DNA from: Papio anubis
Lineage: Eukaryota > Chordata > Mammalia > Primates > Cercopithecidae
Length of the DNA stretch: 64,000 nucleotides
Assembly (NCBI RefSeq): GCF_008728515.1
Contig: NC_044976.1
Coordinates: forward strand, 29,725,845-29,789,844
Direction of reading: 5' to 3'
A program made the translations under genes and the position numbers. Position 1 is the stretch's first letter; the number at the start of each line of letters is the position of its first letter. Below are positions 44,801 through 54,332 of this stretch, piece after piece. The notes below the pieces were generated by a model. It was given only the letters and a program-made list of their open reading frames with translations. It was not told where the DNA came from and did not search any database.

Positions 44801-46941
44801 TCGCAGAGCCAGGCCGCTTCTATATGGAGTCTGTCTGCACGGCTGCTGTCAACATCATTGCCAAGAAGGCTGTGCTGGAGCCCGGTGGGTGGGCCAGGAT
44901 GGCACTGGGTGGGGAGGCCACTGTCCAGGCATCCCCAGGCCCTGGAAGAGAGGAAGGGCAGAGGGTTGGGGCTCTGTCCCAGGAGCTGGGGGTCAGAGTA
45001 GTGACTGAGCTCTCCCCAGGAGGCAGCCGGAAGCTGATGTATTATCTCAATGATGGCCACTATGGCTCCTTCCGCCTTGGCCACCGAGAGCCTGTCCCAA
45101 GGGTTCCCATCGTGGTGAAGGTAAGGGGGCCACTCCAGCCCCAAGAGTCTAGTCCCTTACCTTGAGGTACCTTGTGCCTCCCCCATTGGGAACAGTGGCT
45201 GTGCTGGACCCCTGAGGCAGGTCCTGGCCTGCTGCTTAGAGCACGCATGGACACGTACATGATGCGTGCTCACAGGTCAGAGCATGGGCAGCAGCTGGCT
45301 ATGGGGGCCTCGTCAGGCAAAGGGACAGTCACCAGAACACAAAGGCGTGGGATGTTTTCCAAAATATTGACGTTCTTCTCCCTGGTGGTTAAAGAGCTAT
45401 TACCCCGAGTCCACCAGGGGCCTCCCTGCCGACGCCCTTGCTGCTCAGTCCCACCCATGATCTGGCAACAAAGCTGGGATACCTGACCCTGTAGGGCCAA
45501 CAGGATCTTCCTCCAGCTCCAGGGCAGTTGTCTCCTGATGTGATGGGTTGGTATCCGGGCCATGCTGCTTTGTAAATATCTTAACTGTTTCTTCTGGCCA
45601 GTGAACGTCTTGGTGTGTGCACACATTTGGTCATGTATATGATGTGTGTCTGCATGCATGTGCGAGTGCATATGTGTGTGAAGTGTTTCTGGGTGTGTGT
45701 CTTCATGTGTGTATTTGCCTCTCTTCCCATTGGGTGGAGTGAGTACTGGATATGGAGAAATCAGTAGGAGACCCTGTGTTTGTTTGGTTCCCACAATAGT
45801 TTTCAATTTTAGTTGCCCATATTAAAAAATCTAGACATATTTCATAAAAGCCTGGATTTTCTCAGCTCCTCTCAAACATTTGAGAGATCTGATGATACAT
45901 GGCCTGCAGAAAAACAAGGCAACAAATAATTCAACAAATTAGTCTAGCACGTCAGGGGCTGCGATCTGCTGGAACGGACTTCCAGCAGTGGCTTTCCCCT
46001 TTAGACAGACAGTGACTTTCCAGTTTGTTGTCAGACTTACCTGGTACATTTCACTCATTTGTGTTACCTGCTGGACCTCTAGGTAACTGAGTTTTCAACT
46101 GCTGCCTTATAGCAATGAATGAAGACAACAGCCCCATTTACAGAGGAGGAATCCGAGCCCTTACCTGTAGGCACATCAGACCTGGCCAGGCTGGGCAGCG
46201 GCCACAGAGGGATGGGTCCCAGCCAGTGTACATCTGTGTGCCCCTGGGAGTGCCCTTCCGGGTCTTTCAATGGCTTCCAGGTAAGGGGTGGGATAGGCCA
46301 GCCTGCTGTCTTTTCTGACCCCCTTTCCTATGTCACACAGGAGTTCTGCTCAGAGCCGCCCCTCTTCCCCTGCACACTCTATGGTCCCACATGCGATGCC
46401 TCTGACAGGCTCTTCTTGGAGGATGTGCGGCTGCCGGAGCTTGATGTAGGCGATTGGTTGGTCTTCCCCTCCATGGGCGCCTACACATCCTCCATGAGCT
46501 GCAGCTTCAATGGCTTCCTGCCCGCCACCATCTGCTACACCATGGGCCCCCAGCTCAGGTGCCTGGGGGTTGGGGTTGAAGAGGAAGCAGGAAACCTCAC
46601 ACTCATTTGAGTTTGGGGTGGGAACTGGTCCCAGGGAATCTCCCTTTCCCTGTTGACTCACTGAAGTCAAAGTGTCCATCTGATATTTGGGCTCTGATCT
46701 GCCTTTGGCCCCCCTCCCAGGGAGGTGGAGAATTGCAAAGAGATCCCCAGGCCCTCTAGCCACTGTCTGACCCCACTCCTGCTTCAGACGCCCACTGCCC
46801 CAGCTCTGCCTCCAGGCCCCAGCTCTGCTGCTGTGTGTGCAGCCTCAGGGCTGTAGACAAAGGCCTTGACACCCACCCTGCATCCCATGCCCTTTCCCCA
46901 GGAGCCTTCTGGAGGCAGAGCCTGAATCCAGAGTCGGCTAG
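38708..46941 (+). CDS. LDC1: ODC-family PLP-dependent decarboxylase, probable leucine decarboxylase (Gm853/LDC1-like), 9 coding exons
   Basis: Join 38708-38881, 40375-40548, 41480-41652, 42786-42920, 43563-43728, 44737-44884, 45020-45120, 46341-46558, 46902-46941: 1329 nt, 442 residues. This is a fold-III PLP enzyme of the ODC/antizyme inhibitor family, expected to be a cytosolic dimer. Visible motifs are PFYAVKCN with the Schiff-base lysine K93 (ODC K69), GTGFDCAS with D112, SFHVGS with H221, GGGFPG at 259-264 for the PLP phosphate, AEPGR with E298 and R301, YGPTCD with the catalytic C375 (ODC C360), and GDWLVF...MGAYT. Keeping K93 and C375 argues for an active enzyme rather than an antizyme inhibitor. 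ODC D332, which binds the ornithine side-chain amine, aligns with E347, and the neighbouring Y331 aligns with R346. The ODC C-terminal degron is absent. In mouse, the paralogue Gm853 was reported as a leucine decarboxylase; orthology and substrate are inferred. ODC1 and AZIN2 are the alternatives, but the sequence differs clearly from both. The start could be M1 or M16 (38753). Confidence 0.88.
39950..40065 (+). repeat. L2 3' end in intron 1
   Basis: GAAGCTCCACAGGGACAGGG...GAGCCTGGTACAGAGTAGG...TGTTGAATGACTG; L2 terminal block. Confidence 0.75.
40180..40340 (+). repeat. MIR in intron 1 of the decarboxylase gene
   Basis: GCTGTAGGACCTTGAGCCAG, CCCCATCTCCAAAATGGGG and TTATGAGGATTAAATGAG: sense MIR ending 35 bp before exon 2. 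Confidence 0.85.
40375..40548 (+). CDS. LDC1: LDC1-like coding exon 2 (PLP-lysine exon)
   Basis: This 174-nt exon has phase 0 at both ends, acceptor CCCGTAG and donor GTGAGC. It encodes residues 59-116, including FMLADLD, PFYAVKCN with the PLP-binding K93, and GTGFDCAS with D112. As I recall, the corresponding ODC1 exon is also 174 nt. Confidence 0.92.
41480..41652 (+). CDS. LDC1: LDC1-like coding exon 3
   Basis: This 173-nt exon has acceptor CCACTCCAG and donor GTGAGA, and ends in phase 2. It encodes residues 117-173 and the first two bases of R174. It contains E118 (ODC E94), RIIYANPCK, and IRYAARHGVQLLTFDSEEEL, the segment matching the antizyme-binding region of ODC. Several of its surface residues differ from ODC, so antizyme binding cannot be predicted from sequence alone. 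Confidence 0.92.
41876..42164 (-). mobile_element. Alu in intron 3, first of a tandem pair
   Basis: Flanked by (G)GCACGTCTCTTTT and GTCAAGTCTCTTTT. Confidence 0.94.
42170..42463 (-). mobile_element. Alu in intron 3, second of a tandem pair
   Basis: Flanked by CAAGTCTCTTTT on both sides, shared with its neighbour. Confidence 0.94.
42786..42920 (+). CDS. LDC1: LDC1-like coding exon 4
   Basis: This 135-nt exon has acceptor CCTCCTCCAG and donor GTGAGT. It encodes the end of R174 through A218 and two bases of S219. It contains R178 (ODC R154) and STKFGAS with K193 (ODC K169). The reading phase joins the flanking exons without a frameshift. Confidence 0.92.
42959..43067 (+). repeat. Left arm of a long inverted repeat in intron 4
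   Basis: This 109-bp arm is closely the reverse complement of 43362-43478. It starts CTGTGGATAAC and ends GCGTAAGTGT. Mismatches are few, and one gap of about 8 bp separates the arms. The sequence is not Alu or L1. The arm's purine/A bias is opposite to the surrounding TG-rich intron, which suggests it is the inverted copy. Confidence 0.9.
43362..43478 (-). repeat. Right arm of a long inverted repeat in intron 4
   Basis: This 117-bp arm pairs with 42959-43067 across a spacer of 294 bp. It contains a pyrimidine run ending in CAG at 43468, which resembles a 3' splice site, about 95 bp before the real exon 5 acceptor. In the pre-mRNA the two arms would form a hairpin of over 100 bp. Confidence 0.9.
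43563..43728 (+). CDS. LDC1: LDC1-like coding exon 5 (two ODC exons in one)
   Basis: This 166-nt exon has acceptor CTGTGCTAG and donor GTGAGC. It encodes the end of S219 through E274, with FHVGSNC containing H221 and S224, and GGGFPG, the glycine loop for the PLP phosphate. ODC has glycine where N225 stands. In ODC1, as I recall, this segment is split into 82- and 84-nt exons; here it is uninterrupted. Confidence 0.92.
43745..43905 (+). repeat. Degenerate TG-rich tract in intron 5
   Basis: Broken TGTGTG runs with TGTGTCTCTGGGTGTGCTC-like phrases. Similar phrases occur at 43265-43300, 44360-44400 and 45605-45720, so a diffuse (TG)n character runs through introns 4-7. No gene content. Confidence 0.7.
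44737..44884 (+). CDS. LDC1: LDC1-like coding exon 6
   Basis: This 148-nt exon has acceptor CATTCCAG and donor GTGGGT, and ends in phase 1. It encodes residues 275-323 plus one base of G324, including VIAEPGRF with E298 and R301 (ODC E274 and R277) and VNIIAKKAVL. It is shorter than the ODC1 counterpart because the acidic loop of ODC near residues 298-310 is missing. Confidence 0.92.
45020..45120 (+). CDS. LDC1: LDC1-like coding exon 7 (altered substrate loop)
   Basis: This 101-nt exon has acceptor CTCCCCAG and donor GTAAGG. It encodes the end of G324 through K357. MYYLNDGHYGSF matches ODC closely. After it, the ODC stretch with Y331-D332-H333 is replaced by R346-E347-P348 at the same spacing, so the ornithine-specific aspartate is gone. 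Confidence 0.9.
46341..46558 (+). CDS. LDC1: LDC1-like coding exon 8 (catalytic cysteine exon)
   Basis: This 218-nt exon has acceptor GTCACACAG and a weaker donor, GTGCCT. It encodes residues 358-429 and two bases of R430, with YGPTCDASDR containing C375 and D376 (ODC C360 and D361), GDWLVF, MGAYT with Y405, and SFNGF with F413. If the weak donor is skipped, the frame reads on to a TGA at 46608-46610 and gives a different 16-residue ending. Confidence 0.9.
46902..46941 (+). CDS. LDC1: LDC1-like terminal coding exon 9
   Basis: Begins after the strong acceptor CTTTCCCCAG and encodes the rest of R430 and 12 more residues (SLLEAEPESRVG) before TAG at 46939-46941. The matching ODC region is far longer and carries the degradation signal. 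No AATAAA is seen within 2 kb downstream, so the 3' UTR end is unknown and this exon is supported only by splice-site logic. Confidence 0.6.
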
Positions 46942-47082
46942 GCTGGAGGACTTTAAAACACTCTGGTAGGTAGGCCCCTGGGAACTGTTGGGAGTTGGGA
47001 TGGCAGGGAGGAGGCAGAGGTTTGGGTAACTATGAAATTCTATGCGAACCTTCTAAAAACATCTTGCTATCATTTTGGGTCA

Positions 47083-47240
47083 GTTCTTTCCTTTTGTCTT
47101 TTTTCTTTTCTTCTCTTTTCTTTCATTTTCTTCTTTTTCTTTTCTTTTTTCTTTTCTTTCTTTCATTTTCATTTTCCTTTCTTTTCTTTCTTTCCTCCCT
47201 CCCTTCTCTTTCCTTCCCTTTTTCTTTCTTTCCTTTCTTT
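47083..47240 (+). repeat. Polypyrimidine (CTTTT/CTTTC)n tract
   Basis: About 158 bp of almost pure C/T with CTTTT and CTTTC units, joined to the tail of the antisense Alu at 47241. It lies 140 bp after the decarboxylase stop codon. Open frames of F, S and L codons here are composition artefacts. Confidence 0.95.
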
Positions 47241-47518
47241 TTGAGACAGAGTCTTACTCTGTCCCCCAGGCTTGGAGTGCAGTGGCATGATCTCAGCTCA
47301 CTGCAGCCTCGACCTCTCAGGGCTCAGGTGATCCTCCCATCTCAGCCTCCTGAGTAGCTGGGGTTATAGGTGTATACCACCACACCCAGCTAATTTTTGT
47401 ATTTTTGGTAGAGATGGGGTTTCGCCATGTTGCCCAGGCTGGTCTCGAGCTTCTGGGCTCAAGCAATCCGCCTGCCTCAGCCTCCCAAAGTGCTGGCATT
47501 ACAGGAGCCACCACATGC
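47241..47518 (-). mobile_element. AluJ downstream of the decarboxylase gene
   Basis: GAGACAGAGTCTTACTC to GCCACCACATGCCTG; preceded by the polypyrimidine tract. Confidence 0.92.
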
Positions 47519-49197
47519 CTGTGTCTTCAGTCAGGTCTTACACTGACTTTTCTTAGCAGCAGACTGCCCTGCCCATCCTCCTTGTCATCTGCCTCGCCAT
47601 CCCTCCTTTCCCACCCTCTTGAACGGTGGCTGAAGGGGACACATTAGAAGCTACTTCTTCTCAGAGTGACTACAAAAAATGGGCTATTGATCTTTTATGT
47701 TAATAATGCAGCCCACACACCTGCTCAATTCATACCTAACTGGTGTCAGTTTACAACCTTAAATTCATCCTGCCGCTCCTCCCCGCTTTTTATTTACTCA
47801 TGCCCTTGCCTTGTCCCAGAAAGGGTTTCTATAAAATGCATCAACGTATCATAGTGGTTAAGAGCATGTCACTGGAATAAGTGAGAACTGGGCTCAAATT
47901 TAGGCACCACTGATACTAGCTGTGAACTTGGGCAGGTCAACTAACTTAGTTGAACTCTAGTTTTCCTTATAAAATGGTGGTAAGAATAATAACTTCCCCG
48001 TAGGGTTGTTGGGATTAAGAGAGGGATGAATGTATCATTTAGGGCCAGCTTTTCCTTCGGCCACCCTGTTCTTGCTGGCTCTCCTCCTGGAGTCCAGATG
48101 TCACAGAGACCCCATCTTGCATCCTGGGTCTTTTAATAGAGTGTTGGTAGGGTGTCCCACTCAGGCCAAGCCAGGGTGTGTGCCTGATGCTAGGGGGACA
48201 GGTGAGGCAGGCGCAGACCCAGTCCTTGAGAAGTCCTGAGGCCCGTGGAAAGCTAAAGGCAGGCGCAGCTGGCTGCAGCACAGGGAGGACCATGGGACAT
48301 ACTCTGAGGACAGTTCAGGTGGAAGCCATCCATTTGGAGGAGTGGGTGGCTTCTTGGAAGGAGAGTGGTGGCACCTGGAGGCAGAGCAGAATCAGTAGGT
48401 AAAGCAGGCAAGAAGCGTGGCTCAGGTGTGGGAACAACTTGGCCCAGGCGTGGGAATGAGCCTCTGCTCAGAGAACAGTGAGTGACCAGGATTGGAGATG
48501 AGAAACAGAGATGGCAGAGCCTCAGGACACAGGGTGACCAGTTTGCCTGGGTTTGTCTGGAACATTCCTGGTGCTAGCACTGTAAATCCTGAGTCCTAGG
48601 AAGCTCCTGAGTCTTAGGCAAACCAGATGGTTGAGGAGGGAGGGGAGAAGGTCGTCATACCCCAAGGCCACATTCCTGCAGCTATAGCGGGTACAGCCAC
48701 TGATTTCTCAGCTTCTGGCTCAGCCAAGGAAAGTGTCTCCCTGCCTTCAGCAGGACCTCTCCCACCCTCTCTGCTACCACTCAACTCAGCCAGGTCCTCA
48801 GGGATCCCAGAGTCCCTGGAGCTGAAGAGGAATTTCCCCTGACACGTAGGATGCAAAGAGCAGATTGGGGTAACAGAGGCCACTCAGAGAAGCTAGAAGA
48901 GCTCAACAGCCCATCCAATCAGGTGCATCTCACGCGGGCATCCCAGAATATCAAATTCCCCGCCTGCAAAATGGTCTTGCTTATGCCCAAACACTCAGGA
49001 TGTAAGAGGCACGATACTTAGCGGTGGGAGCAGGCTTTGGGAAATGTGAACTCTATCCAGATGGAAGACATTCCAGTGAGTTTTCTTTGCCCCTGGCGGG
49101 TGGGAGAGGGTGAGTGGGTCTGGGTATGTAAGCACAGGTCTCCAGGTCTAACCCACCCGTGACAGACCATAAACAAGATGATGTTTGCTGGGTTTGT
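47519..49197. other. Non-coding, downstream of the decarboxylase gene
   Basis: Contains the MIR at 47850-48030; otherwise unique. No polyadenylation signal of the AATAAA type was seen that would end the gene's 3' UTR. Short frames lack family features. Confidence 0.5.
47850..48030 (+). repeat. MIR
   Basis: GTGGTTAAGAGCATG...GAACTTGGGCAGGTCAACTAAC...TAGGGTTGTTGGGATTAAG covers a nearly complete MIR. Confidence 0.8.
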
Positions 49198-49497
49198 TTA
49201 TTTGTTTGTTTTTGAGACGGAGTCTCTCCCTGTCACCCAGGTCGGAGTGGTGCAATGGCACGATCTTGGCTCACTGCAACCTCTGCTTCCCAGGTTCAAG
49301 TGATTCTCCTGCCTCAGCCTCCTGAGTAGCTGGGATTACAGGTGCGTGCCACCATGCCCAGCTAATTTTTTGCATCTTTAGTAGAGACGGGCTTTCACCA
49401 TGTTGGCCAGGCTGGTTTCAAACTCCTGACCTCGTGATTCACCCACCTTGGCCTCCTAAAGTGCTGGGATTATAGGCATGAGTCACCACGCCCAGCC
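49198..49497 (-). mobile_element. Alu
   Basis: GATGTTTGCTG on both sides. Confidence 0.95.
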
Positions 49498-50013
49498 GAT
49501 GTTTGCTGTTTATGATACATAATAAGAAGCCTCCATCATTTGAATCATGGGACATTAAAAAAAAAAACTAGAAAATACTGGGAATCTAGGATCAGTGTCA
49601 CACATCCATTGTCATCTCTTGTCTCTGCCAGCCCTCGGCCGCTGGACTGCTGCGGCTCTAGGCACTGCAAGGGCATCCCTTAGTCCCCATCTCCTAACTG
49701 CTCCCTCCAGGCTGCTCCAGTTTCCTGAATTCCACCACTCTGAGCCTTTCTCTAATATCCAGAGTGATGCTCAGACCACACTATGGTGTCTCACAGGCCT
49801 TTTCTGAAAGTTTGGTGATAAGCGGAATTACAACGTAGAGATGAAAACTTACATTAGGTTTCCCAGGCAAGGCACTTAATTTTTCTGAGCTTCTGTTTCT
49901 TCATCTGCAAAATGAAAGCAATGCTGGTTCCTTCCTCATCAGGAGGATGTGAGAAACAAATGAGAGCATGCACGGCAAGCGTAATGAGCACTCAGAAAGA
50001 GTCAGAGCACTTC

Positions 50014-50312
50014 AGCTGAGCGCAGTGGCTCATGCCTGTAATCCCAGTACTTTGGGAGGCTGAGGTGGGCGGATCATGAGGTCAAGAGATTGAGACCATC
50101 CTGGCTAACATGGTGAAACCCCGTCTCTACTAAAAATACAAAAATTAGCTGGGCCTGGTTGCAAGCGCCTATAATCTCAGTTACTCGGGAGGCTGAGGCA
50201 GGAGAATTGCTTGAACTCGGCAGGTGGAGGTTGCGGTGAGCCGACATTGCGCCACTGCACTCCAGCCTGGGCAACAGTGTGAGACTCCGTCTCAAAAAAA
50301 AAAAAAAAAAAA
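50014..50312 (+). mobile_element. Alu
   Basis: Begins at AGCTGAGCGCAGTGG; GCACTTCA repeat around it; about 19 As. Confidence 0.94.
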
Positions 50313-50544
50313 GGCACTTCATTCCACATGCATGTCAGTCAACTAGTGTTTATTATGCACCTACTGTGTGCTGGGCCCTGTGCTGAGCATTGAGATAGAG
50401 TGGTGACTAAGGCTTCCCTTTTCCAGTTTATAGTCTGTTTAAGAAGTGCATCAGTTGGGATCTGATCAGGAAAAGAGAAAGGACTCCAGGGATTTCACAG
50501 TGAGGGATCCAATAGAGGAAGTCAGCATAGAGAAGGCTAGAAGT

Positions 50545-50834
50545 GGCCGGGCATGATGGCTCACACCTGTAATCCCAACACTTTGGGAGGCCAAGGCAGG
50601 CAGATCACCTGATGTCAGGAGTTTGAGACCAGCCTGGCCAACATGCCAAAACCCTATCTCTACTAAAAATACAAAATGTAGCTGGGCGTGATGGCATATG
50701 CCTGCAATCCCAGCTACTGGGGTGGCTAAAGTACGAGAATTGCTTGAACCCAGGAGGCGACGCTGCAGTGAGTTGAGATCCGCCACTGAACTCCAGCCTG
50801 GGTGACAGAGCAAGACGCTGTCTCAAAAATAAAA
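50545..50834 (+). mobile_element. Alu
   Basis: AGAGAAGGCT(A/G)GAAGTG on both sides. Confidence 0.95.
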
Positions 50835-51889
50835 AGAGAAGGCTGGAAGTGCAAAGAAGTAGGGAAGAGATGTTACTCAGGGTTTCAGCTCCCCCAGGAG
50901 CTGACCCTGAGACAAGGATTTGAGCACATGTTGTTACTTTTGGAGCTGCGGGGAACGGGAAAACGGAAAAGGGAGACTGGGAAGGGAGAGCACCCAACAA
51001 GGGCAAACATCTGGCTCACCACAGTGGCTGCCTAGAGCTTCATTCCCTGGGGAACACAGGGATATGAAACATTTGCCTCAGTCACCGCACATGAGGAGTA
51101 AGGGAACTGGAGTATTTCACACCAAATCTCAGGGGTCACTGCTTGGGATCTCCTGGGGGAGGAGCTTCATTCTGTGAGCATTTATGGCCACCCTTGAGCA
51201 CAGAGCCTATGTCTGCCCCTAGGAACAGGGATGCAGATACTGGCAGTTGGAAGTGGGCAGGTGTACTCTGAAGTAACCAAGTCAGAGGGCTCTGGGTGGA
51301 GCTCTGAGAGCATCCTCGATATGAAGCGATTGGGAACCAGGGGAAGCCTCTACTGTCTGTAGAAACCGCTGCTCATCTGAGCCTACATTCCTTTGTCCTG
51401 CACTATCATGCAACTGTTCCTAAGGCCACCACTCTGTGGGAAGATACACTCCCCTGAGGCTGACACGGTCACTATCAGAATGGCTGGCTGCCTGGCCCCT
51501 CTGCTGTCTCTGCATGATTCACCAGTTCCCAGACAGGAGCCCAGGGCCACCCCCTACCACCACTGCTCCTTCGCAGGAGCTCCTTTATGGCCACTGTAGG
51601 AACCAATGCCAGGAGCTAAATGGCTGCTGTCTTCCTCCCATCTTCTTTTCTGGCATGAGTACCTCCCATTGGCAGACCATCACAGAAACCCAACTGGCAA
51701 GGGAATCTGGGAAATGTAGTTTGTAAGCTTCCAGCCTGGTGGCAAAGAGGAGGTTAAGGAAAGGCAAGCAAGAGTGAGTGTGGGGCTCAATACAATAGAC
51801 AATATCTGGCAGAGGGAGATGGACAAGAAAGAAATCATTAGGATTCATGGTTTTTAAACTGGCCCAATTGTCCCATAGAACTAATGTTT

Positions 51890-52298
51890 CTGGTTTATTT
51901 TGAATAAACATAGAAATTGACCCTCCCAGTCTTGAAATGAGAAGGTTACAGTTGTCTTATCTGAGTTCCTTTCTCAGGAAACCAACCAACCAGGCTCCCA
52001 GATAGTATCAAGGAGCTGAAACTGACCAGACCTGTCACCTGTTGATGGCCTAATTGACCACCTGCTTCCTGTTGACCAACTTTTCTTCCTTACCCCTTCC
52101 AAATTCCTGTTTTCCCACACATGGTTACATTTCTTCCTTGCTATGTAAACCCCTGATTTTATTTGATTTGATACTAGTCTCCCATCTCCTTGGCTACAGC
52201 ACCCAATTAAAACCTTCCCTGGCAATACTCATCTCAGTGATTAGCTTTCTGTGCAGCGAGCAGTAAGATCTAACAGAACTCCCAGTGTTTTGGTAACA
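51890..52298 (+). mobile_element. Probable retroviral LTR, 5' end unclear
   Basis: The 3' part has AATTAAA (about 52204), then a GTGCAGCGAGCAG block, and ends TTTTGGTAACA. That ending is shared by many class I endogenous retrovirus LTRs. I cannot fix the 5' boundary. Confidence 0.5.
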
Positions 52299-52421
52299 GT
52301 TTCCGTACAATGACAGAGAAGATAACCTGAAAACCTTCTCAACAAAACACCTAGATTTGTCAGATAATGTATAACCAACTTACTTTTAGATGCATAGTTG
52401 GACTCATAAGAAAGACAAATA

Positions 52422-52721
52422 GGCCAGGCACGGTGGCTCACACCTGTAATCCTAGCACTTTGGGAGGCCAAGGTGGGCAGATCACCTGAGGTCAGGAGTT
52501 TGAGACCAGCCTGGGCAACATGGTGAAACCCTGTTTCTACTAAAAATACAAAAATTAGCCAGGCCTAGTGGTGGGTGCCTGTAAATCCAGCTACTCAGGA
52601 GACTGAGGCAGTAGAATCACTTGAACCCGGGACACAGAGGTTGCAGTGAGCTGAGATTGTGCCACTGCACTCTAGCCTGGGCAACAGAATGAGACTTCAT
52701 CTCAAAAAAGAAAAAAAAAAT
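52422..52721 (+). mobile_element. Alu
   Basis: GGCCAGGCACGGTGG to A-rich tail. Confidence 0.95.
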
Positions 52722-53640
52722 TCAGGAACCAAAAACAAAAAGGAACAGTAAGTGTGGAGCTGATCTTTGGGATGTCCTGGGGGTAACCAAGGGGGTTGGC
52801 TTTAAATAGCCATCTAGGGACAAGATATGAGAGGCCTGGCAAAAGAGAAATAGGTGTTTGGATCTAATCACCCAAACACACACAAATCCAAAACCATTAT
52901 AAAGTTACACTTTCAGTAAAAGAGTGGACTAGAAAAAACATCCATCCCCTTGCCCACTGGCATAGAAAGATAATAGTGAAGCTTGTTTGTCTTGACTTAT
53001 GCTTTGGATTGGAAAAGAAAAAAGTTCTCCTTTGAGAATTTACAACTATAGGCCAACCCTTCCAAAGGTTGAGAATTTGTGCTTACATTTTCTTTGTAGT
53101 CTGAGGAACCATGAAGCTGAGAAATTAATTTACAAAGTGGTCTGTGGCTGGTAATACCCCAGGGATGCCTGGTAGAAGCAAATGAGATCTGCTCTGCATA
53201 GTCACACCCTCAACCCACAGATAAAGATGAGCTCACAATCCCAAATTACAAAACACACAGAAACAATGCAATGCAAATGACAAGATACAGACAACTCAAC
53301 CTTGCAGAAACCCTTAGATAATAGAATGCATAAAAATCAGTAATTTAATTGCACAGAAGTGTGAAGGAGAAGCACAGAGTGTGGTAGAAAGATGACTGAA
53401 AAACTGGTTTGGTCTGTGTGCTGGGGAGGCTACTGCTGCAGTGCAGTTGAGAGGTGAGGGTTGCTTGGGTCAGAATGGTGGTGGGGGATGGGATGTGTGT
53501 CACAATGGCACAGCAAGCAGAGCACAGAAAGAACATCTTGTACATTTTGTAGGTAGAGACCTGCAGCTTCAAGTACCCTGTGTTAGTTTCCAAAGGCTTC
53601 TGCAAAAATCTGCCACAAACTGGTGGCTTAAAAATGACAA

Positions 53641-54332
53641 ACTCATGCCTGCATTCCCAGCACTTTGGGAGGCTGAGGTGGGAGTGTTAGGAACAAAATG
53701 CTTGTTCCTTGGTGCCACAGAGAAATAGCACTTGAACATTAATTTTCTCAGCAAGGCAATTTTTACTTCTATAGAAGGGTGTGACTCACGAATGGAGTAA
53801 TGGTGAAAGCACACCTGAATGAGGGAGGGGAAGGGGTTCTTATTCCTGACACAGGTACCCCCTACTGCTATGTCATTGCCCTATTGGCTAGGGTTGGACC
53901 ACACAGTCTAAGCTAATTCCAATTGGCTATTTTAAAGAGAGCAGGGGTATGAGCCAGAGTGGCAGGGTGAGTAGTTTTGTGGGAAGGACAGTTAGGAACA
54001 GGTAACTAAAGGTGACTTAGGTCAGAGCAAGTGACTAGGGGTGATTCAGATCAAAGCAGATGACCAGGATGAGTCAGGACACAGAGCAGGTAACCAGGGG
54101 AACAGATGTGAACTACTGATTAAAACTGGTGAGAAAGGTTGTTTACTGAAACTACAAGGAAGTCAAACTTTAAAATGGAGGACAAAGAACTGAACATATT
54201 GACTTACTAATTCTTTGAAGAGAAATTTAGAACTCATTGTATCCAACAGGAGGATCACTTGAGCCCAGGAGTTTAAGGCTAGCCTGGGCAACATAGAAGA
54301 CCCTGTCTTATTTTTAAAAATAAAATTTTAAA
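53641..54332 (+). mobile_element. AluJ/FLAM split by an LTR
   Basis: Pieces 53641-53684 and 54249-54332 rejoin as one monomer-like Alu; the LTR at 53685-54248 lies between. Confidence 0.85.
53685..54248. mobile_element. Solo LTR inserted inside an Alu
   Basis: A 564-bp element starting TGTTAGG and ending CCAACA, flanked by a 4-bp direct repeat GGAG (53681-53684 and 54249-54252). The flanks join into normal Alu sequence. The 4-bp duplication and TG...CA ends fit a gammaretrovirus-like (class I) LTR. It contains CCAAT boxes on both strands (CCTATTGGC, CCAATTGGC) and a run of TGACT(T/C)AG-like submotifs at 54000-54090. Family and orientation are unresolved, and no viral genes are attached. Confidence 0.75.

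Noticed and set aside
38708..46941. Gene identity as AZIN2 or ODC1
   Set aside because: Sequence differs throughout from both. AZIN2 and ODC1 have longer C-termini, and ODC1 has D332, which this gene lacks.
47032..47290. Phe/Ser-rich frames after the decarboxylase stop
   Set aside because: They are translations of the polypyrimidine tract.
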